DNA of 35,135 nt, taken from positions 1 through 35,135 of the forward strand of contig CACVAY010000049.1 in the NCBI GenBank assembly GCA_902727985.1, written 5' to 3'. The position numbers were made by a program, and so were the translations under genes. The notes beneath the pieces are model-generated. The model was given only the letters and a program-made list of their open reading frames with translations, had not been told where the DNA came from and ran no database searches. Of the stretch, positions 25,346-34,096 are shown one piece after another. The DNA is from an uncultured Thiotrichaceae bacterium. Its GTDB lineage: Bacteria; Pseudomonadota; Gammaproteobacteria; Thiotrichales; Thiotrichaceae. Every line of letters starts with the position of its first letter. The first letter of the stretch is position 1.

Positions 25346-27484
25346 ATGATGGCTAACCACATAGCGCCCCCTTTATTATTCACACTTGCTGTTTCTCTAA
25401 TGGCACCATTGTATTCAGCTTCTCTTTGGGAGCCTATTCATGTTTTGCAACGCTCTAAAATATCATCAGATTTAAAATTTCTCCCTAGTCACTATAGCTT
25501 GCAAACTCTTGATGAAAGCAAAATGCGCAAGCAACTCACCACCACAACAAGCCATGGTGAATTAACCAAACAAACATTGGAAGTCCCCCTTCCTGATGGC
25601 GAGTTCATTCAGTTACGCCTGACCAAAAAAATCATCATGGAGCCAGCACTTTCAGCAAAATACCCAGCGATTAAGACTTTCTCAACACAAGGCATCAATA
25701 ATCCACATATCAGCGGTGTTATTGGTATCAACGACCTTGGCTTTCACGGTATGTTATTCACAGAAGATGGGCGTCGAGTTTTTCTAGATCGCCGAGTAGC
25801 TGATGGGGAAAACTATTACATCTCTTACTACGACACTGATTATCACCCAGTCGATAAAGAAGTCATCCGCTGTAATAATGCAGACCATGATCATTCATCA
25901 TTGCGTTCACTTATCCCTAGGCAAGTAAGCACCAAACGTGTCAGTGATAGTATACGCACCTACCGCATCGCTATCGCTGCAACCGGTGAATACACGTTGT
26001 TTCATGGTGGTACAAAGTCAGCCGCTTTATCAGCGATTACCACGACTTTGGCTCGCGTTAACGAAATATATGAGCGTGACTTATCAATCAACATGACCTT
26101 GGCAGCCGGCACAGAAGACATCATATTTACCGATCCAACAACAGATCCTTTTACTGATGATGATTCGGATGAACTATACAGCCAAAGCCAAACTGAAATT
26201 AATGCAAGAATAGGCCCCACAAATTACGATATCGGCCATACTTTCAGCATTGGCAGTATTGGTACTGCTGGCAGAGGTGTAGTTTGTAACGACAAACTAA
26301 AAGCCCTAGGTATAACAGGCTCCTCTAATCCTCAGGGTGATACCTATGATATCGATTATGTTTCACATGAAATCGGCCATCAGTTTGGAGGGAGACACAC
26401 ATTCAATGCACAAGCAGGTGATTGCCAACATCGTTCGAATAACACCGCCTTTGAACCAGGCAGTGGTTCAACTATCATGTCCTATGCTGGCCTCTGTGAG
26501 GAAAACAATTTACAAAACAACACTGATGCTATGTTTCATACAAAAAGCATCGAAGAAATAAGCGCATTTATTAACAACCCATTAACGGGTGGCTCATGCG
26601 GCACAACAATTCCCACAGACAATAGCCAACCTGTTGCCAATGCGGGAGCTAATTACACCATTCCGGTGAGCACACCCTTCGAATTATCTGGCTCAGCGAC
26701 AGATGTAGATGATGGAGACACGCTCAGTTATTCATGGGAACAAATTGACTCAGGAACAGCATCTGATGTCAATATAGACATGGGGGATAATGCAATTTTC
26801 CGCACATTCCTCCCTATTAGCTCTAGCATTCGCACCATACCAAAACTCAGCGACCTCTTAACAGGAACAACCAGCAAGGGAGAAATCCTACCCACTACAG
26901 CACGCACAATAAACTTTGCGCTAGTCGTTAGAGACCAAAATGGAGGAGTAGCTACTGATAGCATGCAAGTCACGGTTGATAATAGCGGTGGTGCCTTTGC
27001 AATCACTTCTCACAATTCAGCCAATCTGCTAACAGCCGGAGAGACCACGAATGTTAGCTGGGACAGTGCTAACACAGCATCAGCACCAATCAGTTGCCCT
27101 ACTGTAGATATTCTTTTATCAACAGATAGCGGTAATACCTTCCCGACAACACTTGCAAACGCAACCGCTAATGATGGAGAGCAAATGGTTAGCATCCCTG
27201 AAGCCATCACTCAAAACTCAACATCTCGTCTTAAAATCGCTTGTAACAACAATATCTTTTTCGATATTTCTGATACCGATATCAGTATTGAACCACTGGC
27301 AAATGACATAAATATTGAACCACCCGCAACGGATCTTGACACCAGCATTCAACTGTCACAAAACCCTGGTAGTGAAAGCGAAGATAAAAGTGGAGGCGGC
27401 TCAAGCTCACCACTATTACTCCTTTGTTTATGCTTACTTTTTGGCCTACGCCGTTTAGCTAAAACATCTAGACTTTCAGAATAA
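25346..27484 (+). CDS. Secreted reprolysin-like metalloprotease with GlyGly-CTERM
   Basis: The 712-aa protease begins with a signal peptide (about 1-25). A propeptide follows up to about 190, then an M12-type zinc domain with HEIGHQFGGRH (His341, Glu342, His345, His351) and a Met-turn in SIMSYAG. Residues about 425-550 look PKD/Ig-like (NAGANYTIPVSTPFELSGSATD). The tail is a GlyGly-CTERM signal: a Ser/Gly-rich stretch, a hydrophobic helix and Arg residues (from about 682). Such tails are cut by rhombosortase and the protein leaves through type II secretion; neither is in this window. ATG 25346 and 25349 are both possible. It is divergent from the ABC operon. Confidence 0.88.
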   Translation: MMANHIAPPLLFTLAVSLMAPLYSASLWEPIHVLQRSKISSDLKFLPSHYSLQTLDESKMRKQLTTTTSHGELTKQTLEVPLPDGEFIQLRLTKKIIMEPALSAKYPAIKTFSTQGINNPHISGVIGINDLGFHGMLFTEDGRRVFLDRRVADGENYYISYYDTDYHPVDKEVIRCNNADHDHSSLRSLIPRQVSTKRVSDSIRTYRIAIAATGEYTLFHGGTKSAALSAITTTLARVNEIYERDLSINMTLAAGTEDIIFTDPTTDPFTDDDSDELYSQSQTEINARIGPTNYDIGHTFSIGSIGTAGRGVVCNDKLKALGITGSSNPQGDTYDIDYVSHEIGHQFGGRHTFNAQAGDCQHRSNNTAFEPGSGSTIMSYAGLCEENNLQNNTDAMFHTKSIEEISAFINNPLTGGSCGTTIPTDNSQPVANAGANYTIPVSTPFELSGSATDVDDGDTLSYSWEQIDSGTASDVNIDMGDNAIFRTFLPISSSIRTIPKLSDLLTGTTSKGEILPTTARTINFALVVRDQNGGVATDSMQVTVDNSGGAFAITSHNSANLLTAGETTNVSWDSANTASAPISCPTVDILLSTDSGNTFPTTLANATANDGEQMVSIPEAITQNSTSRLKIACNNNIFFDISDTDISIEPLANDINIEPPATDLDTSIQLSQNPGSESEDKSGGGSSSPLLLLCLCLLFGLRRLAKTSRLSE

Positions 27485-27570
27485 TGAACTTCCATCGAGA
27501 GTAGTTGACAAACGCACCTCAATCACTAAATATATTTGCCAACAAGGGCTTATAACGAGGCATTCACACA

Positions 27571-28080
27571 ATGCAATTCAAACTATTAGGAATTTTCTTT
27601 CTCTTAACAATACTCATTTTTCCGCGAATCACATCAGCAGATCGCTATCTACAGGTGAATCATGATCAAATTCGCACTTTACTCACACAACCAAACATCC
27701 AGAAAAAAAATCGACCGCAACATAACGCTATTATCAAAGCCAAACAAATGTTACGTGTCCCATATCGCTGGGGTGGAACGACACCCCGTGGCTTCGATTG
27801 TAGCGGCCTAACACAATACTCCTTTAGACATGCAGGTATCAAAATACCGCGTACGGCTCAGCAACAATACAATGCGATTCCGAAAGTACGGCGAAAACAT
27901 ATGACAAAGGGTGACTTGATCTTTTTTCATATGCCAAGACGTGGTCGCGTAAACCATGTGGGCATTTATCTCGGCAACAATAAATTTATTCATGCCCCAG
28001 GACGAGGCCAGCGCGTCAAAATCAGTTCACTTTCCCGTTATTGGAATAAAAAAGTGGTGGGTGTAGGACGCCCCGGATAA
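27571..28080 (+). CDS. Secreted NlpC/P60 (C40) peptidase
   Basis: The 169-aa protein has a signal peptide (about 1-23) and a C-terminal NlpC/P60 domain with Cys77 in FDCSGL, His129 in NHVGIYLG and His141 in FIHAPG. Family members cut D-gamma-glutamyl-mDAP links in cell-wall peptides, so a role in peptidoglycan remodelling is likely. It lies 86 bp after the protease gene on the same strand and may share its transcript. Its stop is 9 bp from that of the convergent rtcR. It is short, with no LysM or SH3 targeting domain. Confidence 0.88.
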   Translation: MQFKLLGIFFLLTILIFPRITSADRYLQVNHDQIRTLLTQPNIQKKNRPQHNAIIKAKQMLRVPYRWGGTTPRGFDCSGLTQYSFRHAGIKIPRTAQQQYNAIPKVRRKHMTKGDLIFFHMPRRGRVNHVGIYLGNNKFIHAPGRGQRVKISSLSRYWNKKVVGVGRPG

Positions 28081-28089
28081 AGCCTGGCA

Positions 28090-29697
28090 TTACTCTATAT
28101 CTCGCTGCAAATCTTTAAAACTCAAACCAAATTTCTTGAGATAGAGGCGTAAACGGTGGCTATCATTCGCATTCGTTTTCGCCTCGCGACTGACATGGAA
28201 TAAGATCCGCCCTGCTTCAGCAAGACTGCGGCTTTTTTTGCACACCTTAACCACCTCAGTTAATTGCAATTGATCAAACAAGTCCATCTGTTCAAAGACT
28301 TCATCCCCTACTATTTCTTCGAGCTGCTCTTTTGATGAATCCTCTTGAGATAACGGCTGGTAACTCTGCCAATCGTAACTCAAACGTTTGATTTCTTGAG
28401 CAACAATCGCTTCATTAATTCGCCCACCTGAAGCCAGGGTCGCCATACGAATAATACTGGAATTCAAATCGCGAAAGTTGGCGCGCCACAAAGCCGCATC
28501 ACAATGTGCAAATTTCAAATATTGCTCACGCGCTCCTTTATTGAAGCTAACCTTGTGCCCTGCCTTACGTGTAAAGACTTCCAGCTCATGGTTAATATTC
28601 GGCTCCAAATCCTCGATACGGTTTTTCAACGATAGCATTTCATAGGTCCATAGATTGATCCGTGCCAACAGATCTTCCCGAAATTCGCCTTTTTTCACGC
28701 ACTCAAATAAATTGCGATTCGTGCCTGCAATCAGCTGGAAATCACTGTGAGTCTCCTTATCAGAACCAAATGGCATAAAGGTTTTTTCTTCGATAGCGCG
28801 AAGCAACATCGCTTGTTCATCCACCCCCAGCTCACCAATTTCATCCAGGAATAATAATCCCTTATCTGCCTCGCGCAATAAGCCCATGCGCTCAGAAGCA
28901 GCTCCTGTATACGATCCTTTAATGTGACCAAATAAAGCTGACATCGCATTGTCGCCGCGTAAAGTGGCACAGTTAACTTCCACCAAATTACCTGACACTT
29001 GACCACGCTGTTTTTTTAATTCAAAAATGCGCTTCGCCAAACGGGATTTACCGACTCCCGTTGGCCCAGTTAATAAAATAGGTTCCGCAGAACGAATGGA
29101 AACCTTTTCAACTTGGCTAATGAGACTATTAAATGCCTCGTTACGTGTCTCAATACCACTTTTCAAGTAAGCCACACCCTCACGCGACTCATGTGCAAAA
29201 CGTGAGGCAATCAAGTCATAGCACGACAAATCCAAATCAATAATCTGAACCCTTCCCTCAGCTCTTTTCTCTTTACCAGCCCGAGTTTGTAATAACTTGC
29301 CTGGAACGTAGTTCGCTTCTGTCAGCAAATACAAGCAAATTTGCGCCACATGCGTCCCTGTTGTGATATGCACATAATAATTCGCCTGCTCAGGATAAAA
29401 TGGATAAAACCTTGAAAAGTCATGCAACTGCGCATAAACCTGTTCGAAATCCCACGGATTTTCATAATCAACCACATGCGTGGTAATTCGAGTATTAGGG
29501 GAAACTTCATGCATATCTCGCACGGTTAGGTCTGCCAACTCTTCCTCATCTTCATGATGAATCAATATGAAGTGATCAACCTTGAAATCGTTCTGCATAA
29601 GAATCGCAACATTAGGACGCCAGCGTTGCCAGCGTCTCTTCCCCAAGCCCTGATGGTCTAGTTTCTGCCCTAGCATTCCGATAACAATATTATCCAT
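28090..29697 (-). CDS. rtcR: Sigma-54 activator RtcR with CARF sensor domain
   Basis: The 535-aa protein matches E. coli RtcR closely. The N-terminal CARF-like domain (about 1-160) contains HITTGTHVAQIC (about 110-121). A sigma-54 AAA+ domain follows, with Walker A GPTGVGKS (about 211-218), GSYTGA in place of the usual GAFTGA (261-266) and Walker B LLFLDEIGEL (281-290). A C-terminal helical region would bind DNA. In Salmonella, RtcR responds to tRNA fragments with cyclic phosphate ends. I chose ATG 29697 since AGGTGA lies 8 nt upstream and the protein then starts like E. coli RtcR; a GTG at 29709 is less likely. It diverges from rtcB. Confidence 0.93.
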   Translation of the reverse strand: MDNIVIGMLGQKLDHQGLGKRRWQRWRPNVAILMQNDFKVDHFILIHHEDEEELADLTVRDMHEVSPNTRITTHVVDYENPWDFEQVYAQLHDFSRFYPFYPEQANYYVHITTGTHVAQICLYLLTEANYVPGKLLQTRAGKEKRAEGRVQIIDLDLSCYDLIASRFAHESREGVAYLKSGIETRNEAFNSLISQVEKVSIRSAEPILLTGPTGVGKSRLAKRIFELKKQRGQVSGNLVEVNCATLRGDNAMSALFGHIKGSYTGAASERMGLLREADKGLLFLDEIGELGVDEQAMLLRAIEEKTFMPFGSDKETHSDFQLIAGTNRNLFECVKKGEFREDLLARINLWTYEMLSLKNRIEDLEPNINHELEVFTRKAGHKVSFNKGAREQYLKFAHCDAALWRANFRDLNSSIIRMATLASGGRINEAIVAQEIKRLSYDWQSYQPLSQEDSSKEQLEEIVGDEVFEQMDLFDQLQLTEVVKVCKKSRSLAEAGRILFHVSREAKTNANDSHRLRLYLKKFGLSFKDLQRDIE

Positions 29698-29835
29698 TTC
29701 GATAGTCACCTATTTATTTAGATACATTCTTTTCTGCATTTTAAGTGTACGCTATTTTCATCAACCGCCCTGAAATAGAATATAATCAAGCAAAAATAAT
29801 TACTTAAGATAAATAACACAGCCGCTATAAAAAAC

Positions 29836-29851
29836 TGGCACGCCCGTTGCA
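29836..29851 (+). promoter_or_regulatory. Sigma-54 (-24/-12) promoter of rtcB
   Basis: TGGCACG-CCCG-TTGCA matches the sigma-54 consensus at every specified base, with GG at 29837-29838 and GC at 29849-29850. Transcription should start near 29863, giving a short leader before the rtcB ribosome binding site CGGAG. RtcR sites are expected in the AT-rich 140 bp upstream, but I could not pick out a clear palindrome. Confidence 0.93.
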
Positions 29852-29887
29852 ATAGTTAAAGTAACTACCAACAAACGGAGCAATACC

Positions 29888-31114
29888 ATGACAAACAAAA
29901 ACTACGAAGTGATGTACCAGGAAGGTCATGTTCCCGTTAAATCCTGGACACGAGGCGTACCTTTTGATGAGAACTCTAAACAACAGTTAAATACTATCTC
30001 CCGTATGCCCTTTATTCATAAATGGGTTGCCGCGATGCCCGATGTTCATCTAGGTAAAGGCGCAACCATTGGTAGCGTGATTCCTACGGTTGGCGCAGTT
30101 ATTCCAGCAGCGGTCGGCGTGGATTTGGGTTGTGGAATGATGGCGGCAAAGACCAGCTTGAAAGCCCATCAATTACCTGATGATTTGTCTGGATTGAGAA
30201 GCCGCATCGAAAAAGCCATACCACATGGTCGTTCTGTAGGCCGTGGTAAACGCGACGTTGGAAGCTGGGAAAACATGCCAGATGATGTAATCGCCGCGTG
30301 GTCACCCTTAGATGAAGCATTCAAGATTATGTGCGACAAATATCCGTTTTTGAAGAACACCAACAACATCAAACATCTTGGAACACTCGGCACGGGCAAC
30401 CACTTTATCGAAGTCTGTCTAGATGAATCTGAGGATGTGTGGGTAATGCTACATAGCGGCTCACGCGGCGTCGGGAATCGTATCGGCTCTTATTTCATCG
30501 AGCAGGCAAAAAAGGATATGGAACGCTACTTCATCCAGTTGCCTGACAAGGATTTAGCCTACATCCCAGAAGGTTCGCCCATGTTTCGTGAATACACTAT
30601 GTCGGTTGCGTGGGCACAGGATTTTGCCCGTATTAACCGTGAGGTGATGATGGAACGCGCACTGACAGCCTTGCGTGAAGAAATACCGACTCCCTTCACC
30701 GCAGAAGCTGAAGCCGTGAACTGTCACCACAACTACATCAGCCGTGAAAATCACTTTGATAAAAACGTCTGGGTAACACGTAAAGGCGCAGTCAGTGCTC
30801 GCAAAGGCCAGCTAGGAATTATCCCTGGAAGCATGGGAGCAAAGTCTTTCATTGTTCGTGGATTAGGCAATAAAGATAGCTTTTGTAGCTGTAGCCATGG
30901 CGCTGGACGTGTGATGTCTCGCACACAAGCCAAAAAATTGGTAAGCCTGGACGAGCACATCAAAGCCACTGAAGGCGTGGAATGCCGAAAAGACGCAAGC
31001 GTGATCAACGAAACACCTTCTGCTTACAAGCCCATCGAAAAGGTGATGGAAGCACAGAAAGATTTAGTCGAAATCGTACATATCCTAAAGCAAGTGGTTT
31101 GCGTGAAGGGGTAG
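29888..31114 (+). CDS. rtcB: RNA-splicing ligase RtcB (3'-phosphate/5'-OH)
   Basis: The 408-aa ligase has exactly the length of E. coli RtcB. It joins RNA 3'-phosphate or cyclic phosphate ends to 5'-OH ends using GTP and Mn2+. Visible active-site parts are MPDVHLGKG (about 50-58), the metal Cys82 in DLGCGM, His172 in GTGNHF, His189 in MLHSGSRG, NCHH (278-281) and the guanylylated His337 in SCSHGAGR. It is expressed from a sigma-54 promoter under the divergent RtcR. rtcA, its usual partner in E. coli, is missing; a PcfJ-like gene follows at 44 bp instead. Confidence 0.97.
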   Translation: MTNKNYEVMYQEGHVPVKSWTRGVPFDENSKQQLNTISRMPFIHKWVAAMPDVHLGKGATIGSVIPTVGAVIPAAVGVDLGCGMMAAKTSLKAHQLPDDLSGLRSRIEKAIPHGRSVGRGKRDVGSWENMPDDVIAAWSPLDEAFKIMCDKYPFLKNTNNIKHLGTLGTGNHFIEVCLDESEDVWVMLHSGSRGVGNRIGSYFIEQAKKDMERYFIQLPDKDLAYIPEGSPMFREYTMSVAWAQDFARINREVMMERALTALREEIPTPFTAEAEAVNCHHNYISRENHFDKNVWVTRKGAVSARKGQLGIIPGSMGAKSFIVRGLGNKDSFCSCSHGAGRVMSRTQAKKLVSLDEHIKATEGVECRKDASVINETPSAYKPIEKVMEAQKDLVEIVHILKQVVCVKG

Positions 31115-31137
31115 CAATAATAGGAAATAAATAAAGG

Positions 31138-31151
31138 TTTCCTAAAGGAAA
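31138..31151 (+). promoter_or_regulatory. Small hairpin over the ribosome binding site of the PcfJ-like gene
   Basis: TTTCC (31138-31142) pairs with GGAAA (31147-31151) around TAAA. The downstream arm is the ribosome binding site of the gene starting at 31159. The stem is short, so it would only modestly lower translation relative to rtcB. Confidence 0.35.
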
Positions 31152-31158
31152 TACGACA

Positions 31159-32700
31159 ATGAGAACACGAGAAATCAGAGAAATGATCAAAAGTCGTTAC
31201 CGCGAAATGGCGGAGGAACAGACGCGTGATTATTACCTGACACATGATTACTACAATGGTCGAACGTTGCAGAGACCGTATCAGCCCTATGTGGCCGAAC
31301 CTAACCCAGAGGAAGAAATCGCAAAACGAGATCATGCGTATTTAAATGATTTGCTCAGTCCAAAACCGACATTAGGAAACGCTTTTGCAGAAGCTTTAGC
31401 TGGGTTCAATGGAAAGACTGATGATAGCGATCTACGGTGCAGTGATTCAACGCTAAAACCTGCAGAAGATCTACTCGTGCGTATTATTGAATGGCACGAG
31501 CGATACACCTGCGAGGGGATAGCGGCATTATTAAAAGAGGATGAAGAGCGTTTATCAACCGCCAACATTGACGCGTTGCAAAACGCTTATCCAAACGAGC
31601 CGGTGATAGTACAAAACATCATTATTTTTGCCGCTTTTTGGTTACGTAGCCCGCGTAGCTATAAGGCCAATAATGAAGCGTCGATGCTAGATCACGTCTT
31701 TGCGCATTACCCTACTCCCGCATTACTCAGAAAATGTTGGAAAGAAAGCGCAACGCCGGAGAATGTGCAGTGGCTCATGATTTACTTCGCTTATACACAG
31801 GGCACAAGCCTCAAGGCATTAACGCAGTATTTCGGCTGGAAAACAGAAAGCCCGAAACTATGGCATTTTCTGCCAGAAAGTCGCGGGCATTTCTCACCGA
31901 AGGAAGCTGTGCTGTATCAGGAAGTCATGCGCCTTGGTGGATCGGAGGACTTCTATGAAATATTGATGGATCACCCAAGCTATCAGCCCGATGTATTAAG
32001 CAGTAACGAACAAAGCCGAAACTTTTGGTATAGCGTTGTTCGCTGGTTCATTAAGCATGACGAAGATGTTGTGGGTACAGAAATCACACGCATCCTCACG
32101 TGGGCACGTCATCAGTACACCGAGTTTATGCGTGAACGCAAAGCATTCACCATGAATGGGCGAAGCCTAAGCAAAGTGATCAGAAGTGCCAACGATTATC
32201 ACCGCGCTGTGCTGGCACATCAGGCCGAACTAGCACGACGTGCAGAAGCTCGACGTGTTGCTGCTATTGAACGTGCTGAACAACAACGCCAGGAAGATGT
32301 AGAACGTCGAGAACGAGCATATACCTATTATGATGATGAGCATGAAAACTACACCTGGAAGAAACATAACTGGGATAAGCAGTATCACTCCCACAAAGGT
32401 GTATGGACGTTTCGTGAGTTGGTCTCTAGCCAAGAGTTAAACCTGGAAGCGAACATCATGGAGCACTGCGTATACGACTATGACTATGGTTGTTACATGG
32501 GTGAATCTGCCATTGTTTCATTACGTCTGGATGATGAGCGTTGTATCACCATCGAATTAGAACCCACGTCTGGCGATTTGATTCAGGCAATGGGCCAATA
32601 CAATCGTGACCCTGAAAAAGATGAACTAGACGTTATTCGCAAGTGGCATATCGAGGTCGTTAAATGCAAAACTCGACCTCGTAAACGACCACTGCCCTGA
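31159..32700 (+). CDS. PcfJ-like domain protein co-transcribed with rtcB
   Basis: The 513-aa cytoplasmic protein has a charged N-terminus and a helical middle (about 100-320). A highly charged coiled coil follows (about 350-390, rich in Arg, Glu and Ala), then a C-terminal domain like PcfJ (about 412-500). The PcfJ hallmarks are FRELVSSQEL, the MEHCV motif (434-438), a tyrosine-rich turn, SAIVSLRL, CITIELEP and LIQAMGQYNRDP. PcfJ is named after a plasmid-encoded enterococcal protein and has no settled function. The gene is 44 bp behind rtcB with a ribosome binding site AGGAA, and a hairpin follows it, so it is made whenever RtcR fires. A role in RNA end repair or in sensing damaged tRNA is inferred from context only. 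Confidence 0.75.
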   Translation: MRTREIREMIKSRYREMAEEQTRDYYLTHDYYNGRTLQRPYQPYVAEPNPEEEIAKRDHAYLNDLLSPKPTLGNAFAEALAGFNGKTDDSDLRCSDSTLKPAEDLLVRIIEWHERYTCEGIAALLKEDEERLSTANIDALQNAYPNEPVIVQNIIIFAAFWLRSPRSYKANNEASMLDHVFAHYPTPALLRKCWKESATPENVQWLMIYFAYTQGTSLKALTQYFGWKTESPKLWHFLPESRGHFSPKEAVLYQEVMRLGGSEDFYEILMDHPSYQPDVLSSNEQSRNFWYSVVRWFIKHDEDVVGTEITRILTWARHQYTEFMRERKAFTMNGRSLSKVIRSANDYHRAVLAHQAELARRAEARRVAAIERAEQQRQEDVERRERAYTYYDDEHENYTWKKHNWDKQYHSHKGVWTFRELVSSQELNLEANIMEHCVYDYDYGCYMGESAIVSLRLDDERCITIELEPTSGDLIQAMGQYNRDPEKDELDVIRKWHIEVVKCKTRPRKRPLP

Positions 32701-32736
32701 GTAAAGCATTAAACAAGGGGGCGGAAATGGAAATGG

Positions 32737-32765
32737 GTCGAGCAATCAGGCTCGACTCGCTTTAA
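32737..32765 (+). terminator. Terminator of the rtcB operon
   Basis: GTCGAGC and GCTCGAC pair around a 6-nt loop (32737-32756), followed by TCGCTTTAAAAT. The T-tract is weak. It lies 37 bp after the PcfJ-like stop and 15 bp before the convergent cytochrome gene ends, and it favours the plus strand. Confidence 0.6.
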
Positions 32766-32779
32766 AATAGGCACTTTAT

Positions 32780-33103
32780 TTATAGCTCAGAAAGCCAAGT
32801 CGCTATTTCGCTAATTTCATCGTCGGTAATGCCCGTAATGGTCGCTTTCATAATGCCAGCTTGCCCATTGGTACGCTTCTCGTCACGAATATCTTTAACC
32901 TGCTCAATCAAGTAATCCTTATTTTGACCAGCAAGTTTCGGATAGGCAAGCATCAACGGTGATGTCGCATCATTACCATGGCAAGCATTACAGCCCTTCT
33001 CTTCGTATAACGCCTCCCCATCATCATTTTTAGCTTGCACATACACCATGCTCAACATGCCTAGCAAGAATACGGGAGCGAACCACATCCATCCTCTACT
33101 CAT
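32780..33103 (-). CDS. Periplasmic class I c-type cytochrome
   Basis: The 107-aa monohaem cytochrome has an N-terminal signal or anchor helix (about 6-22), the haem site GCNACHG (Cys38, Cys41, His42) and a probable axial Met85 in AGIMKATI. It resembles small c5/c553-type carriers (YPKLAGQNKDYL, ITDDEISEIATWL). It would shuttle electrons in the periplasm. I chose ATG 33103, which lies inside the last codons of serB (8-bp overlap). An ATG at 33088 with AGAGG close upstream is an alternative that would shorten the signal. The two-gene unit with serB has no obvious functional logic. Confidence 0.82.
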   Translation of the reverse strand: MSRGWMWFAPVFLLGMLSMVYVQAKNDDGEALYEEKGCNACHGNDATSPLMLAYPKLAGQNKDYLIEQVKDIRDEKRTNGQAGIMKATITGITDDEISEIATWLSEL

Positions 33104-33755
33104 CGTACATACCAGCTTCTTCTTCATCAAAGACCTCATCCAATATAGCCATGAGGTTTTTCTCATCCACAATATGTGTCGCATCTTGTTTAAGCGCTTC
33201 TTTTGCACAGAACGCAACACGTGTATCCGCATAGGCAAACATACTCAAGTCATTTGCGCCATCGCCCACTGCCATCGTTTCTGATGTATGAATACCCAGC
33301 AGATTCTGCAAGCGTAGCAACATGTCACCTTTTGAATTTGACTGCATCATGTCGCCGCCAACCAAACCTGTCAGCTTGCCATTACGCACATGCAATTGAT
33401 TGGCGAAATCCGCATCTAGCTCTAAATCATCACAGGCTTTTGACGTTGCAGGACGGAAACCACCACTGAAACAAATCACCTTCATATCCATCTCTTTTAA
33501 AGCCTGGATAAAGTCATAAGCGCCTGGCATATACGGCAAATTATTGAAAACTTTGTCCGCTGCTGAAGCATCCATGCCTTCTAAGAGTGCTACACGCTCA
33601 ATCAAGCTCTCAAAGAAATCTAACTCACCCTGCATGGCTCTTTCAGTAATCGCACTTACCTGCTCTTCAACGCCACCTTTTGCTGCCGCTAAAAAGTCGA
33701 TCGTTTCACCATCCATTAGTGTGGAATCAAAATCCAGCACAACCAATCTAATCAT
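33096..33755 (-). CDS. serB: Phosphoserine phosphatase (HAD family)
   Basis: The 219-aa HAD phosphatase performs the last step of serine synthesis. Motif I is DFDSTLMDGE (nucleophile Asp8, Asp10), motif II is CFSGGF, motif III is the Lys in SNSKGDML, and motif IV is GDGANDLSM. A cap with EQVSAITERAMQGELDF is typical of SerB. It lacks the N-terminal ACT-like extension of E. coli SerB (322 aa). I took ATG 33755 because it opens into motif I as in short SerBs; an in-frame ATG at 33785 would add ten residues. The stop overlaps the cytochrome start. Confidence 0.9.
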   Translation of the reverse strand: MIRLVVLDFDSTLMDGETIDFLAAAKGGVEEQVSAITERAMQGELDFFESLIERVALLEGMDASAADKVFNNLPYMPGAYDFIQALKEMDMKVICFSGGFRPATSKACDDLELDADFANQLHVRNGKLTGLVGGDMMQSNSKGDMLLRLQNLLGIHTSETMAVGDGANDLSMFAYADTRVAFCAKEALKQDATHIVDEKNLMAILDEVFDEEEAGMYDE

Positions 33756-33987
33756 TTTCTTTACCCGATATGTAGTGTGCCGCAAAGTTTACGTGAGGTG
33801 TGCTGAAAAGACCAACCTGAGGGTTTGATAAAAAAAATCACATTTTTTTAAAATTATTTCACTCGACACTTTTACTACGACCGGATCTATAAGCTACTGT
33901 TTACAAATTGTTTTTTCTACTATTTGAAAAACGTAAAACCGTCACTATATTGCCACCCCAAAATTATGTTCTAAGCCTTTTCAGGTA

Positions 33988-34015
33988 CTTGAAGGAATTT
34001 CAATCGTCCCTATCT
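33988..34015 (+). promoter_or_regulatory. Sigma-32 heat-shock promoter
   Basis: CTTGAA (33988-33993), a 14-bp spacer and CCCTATCT (34008-34015) match the heat-shock consensus CTTGAA / CCCCATnT with one mismatch. Transcription would start near 34022, leaving a leader of about 75 nt. That leader contains a TACAGC/GCTGTA hairpin, but I see no clear anti-Shine-Dalgarno thermometer. Confidence 0.8.
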
Positions 34016-34096
34016 ATTAATCATCGAACACAACAATACACTTACAGCACACAATAAGAAGCGCTGTAGAACCAAGAAAACAGGAGTAGCAATACA

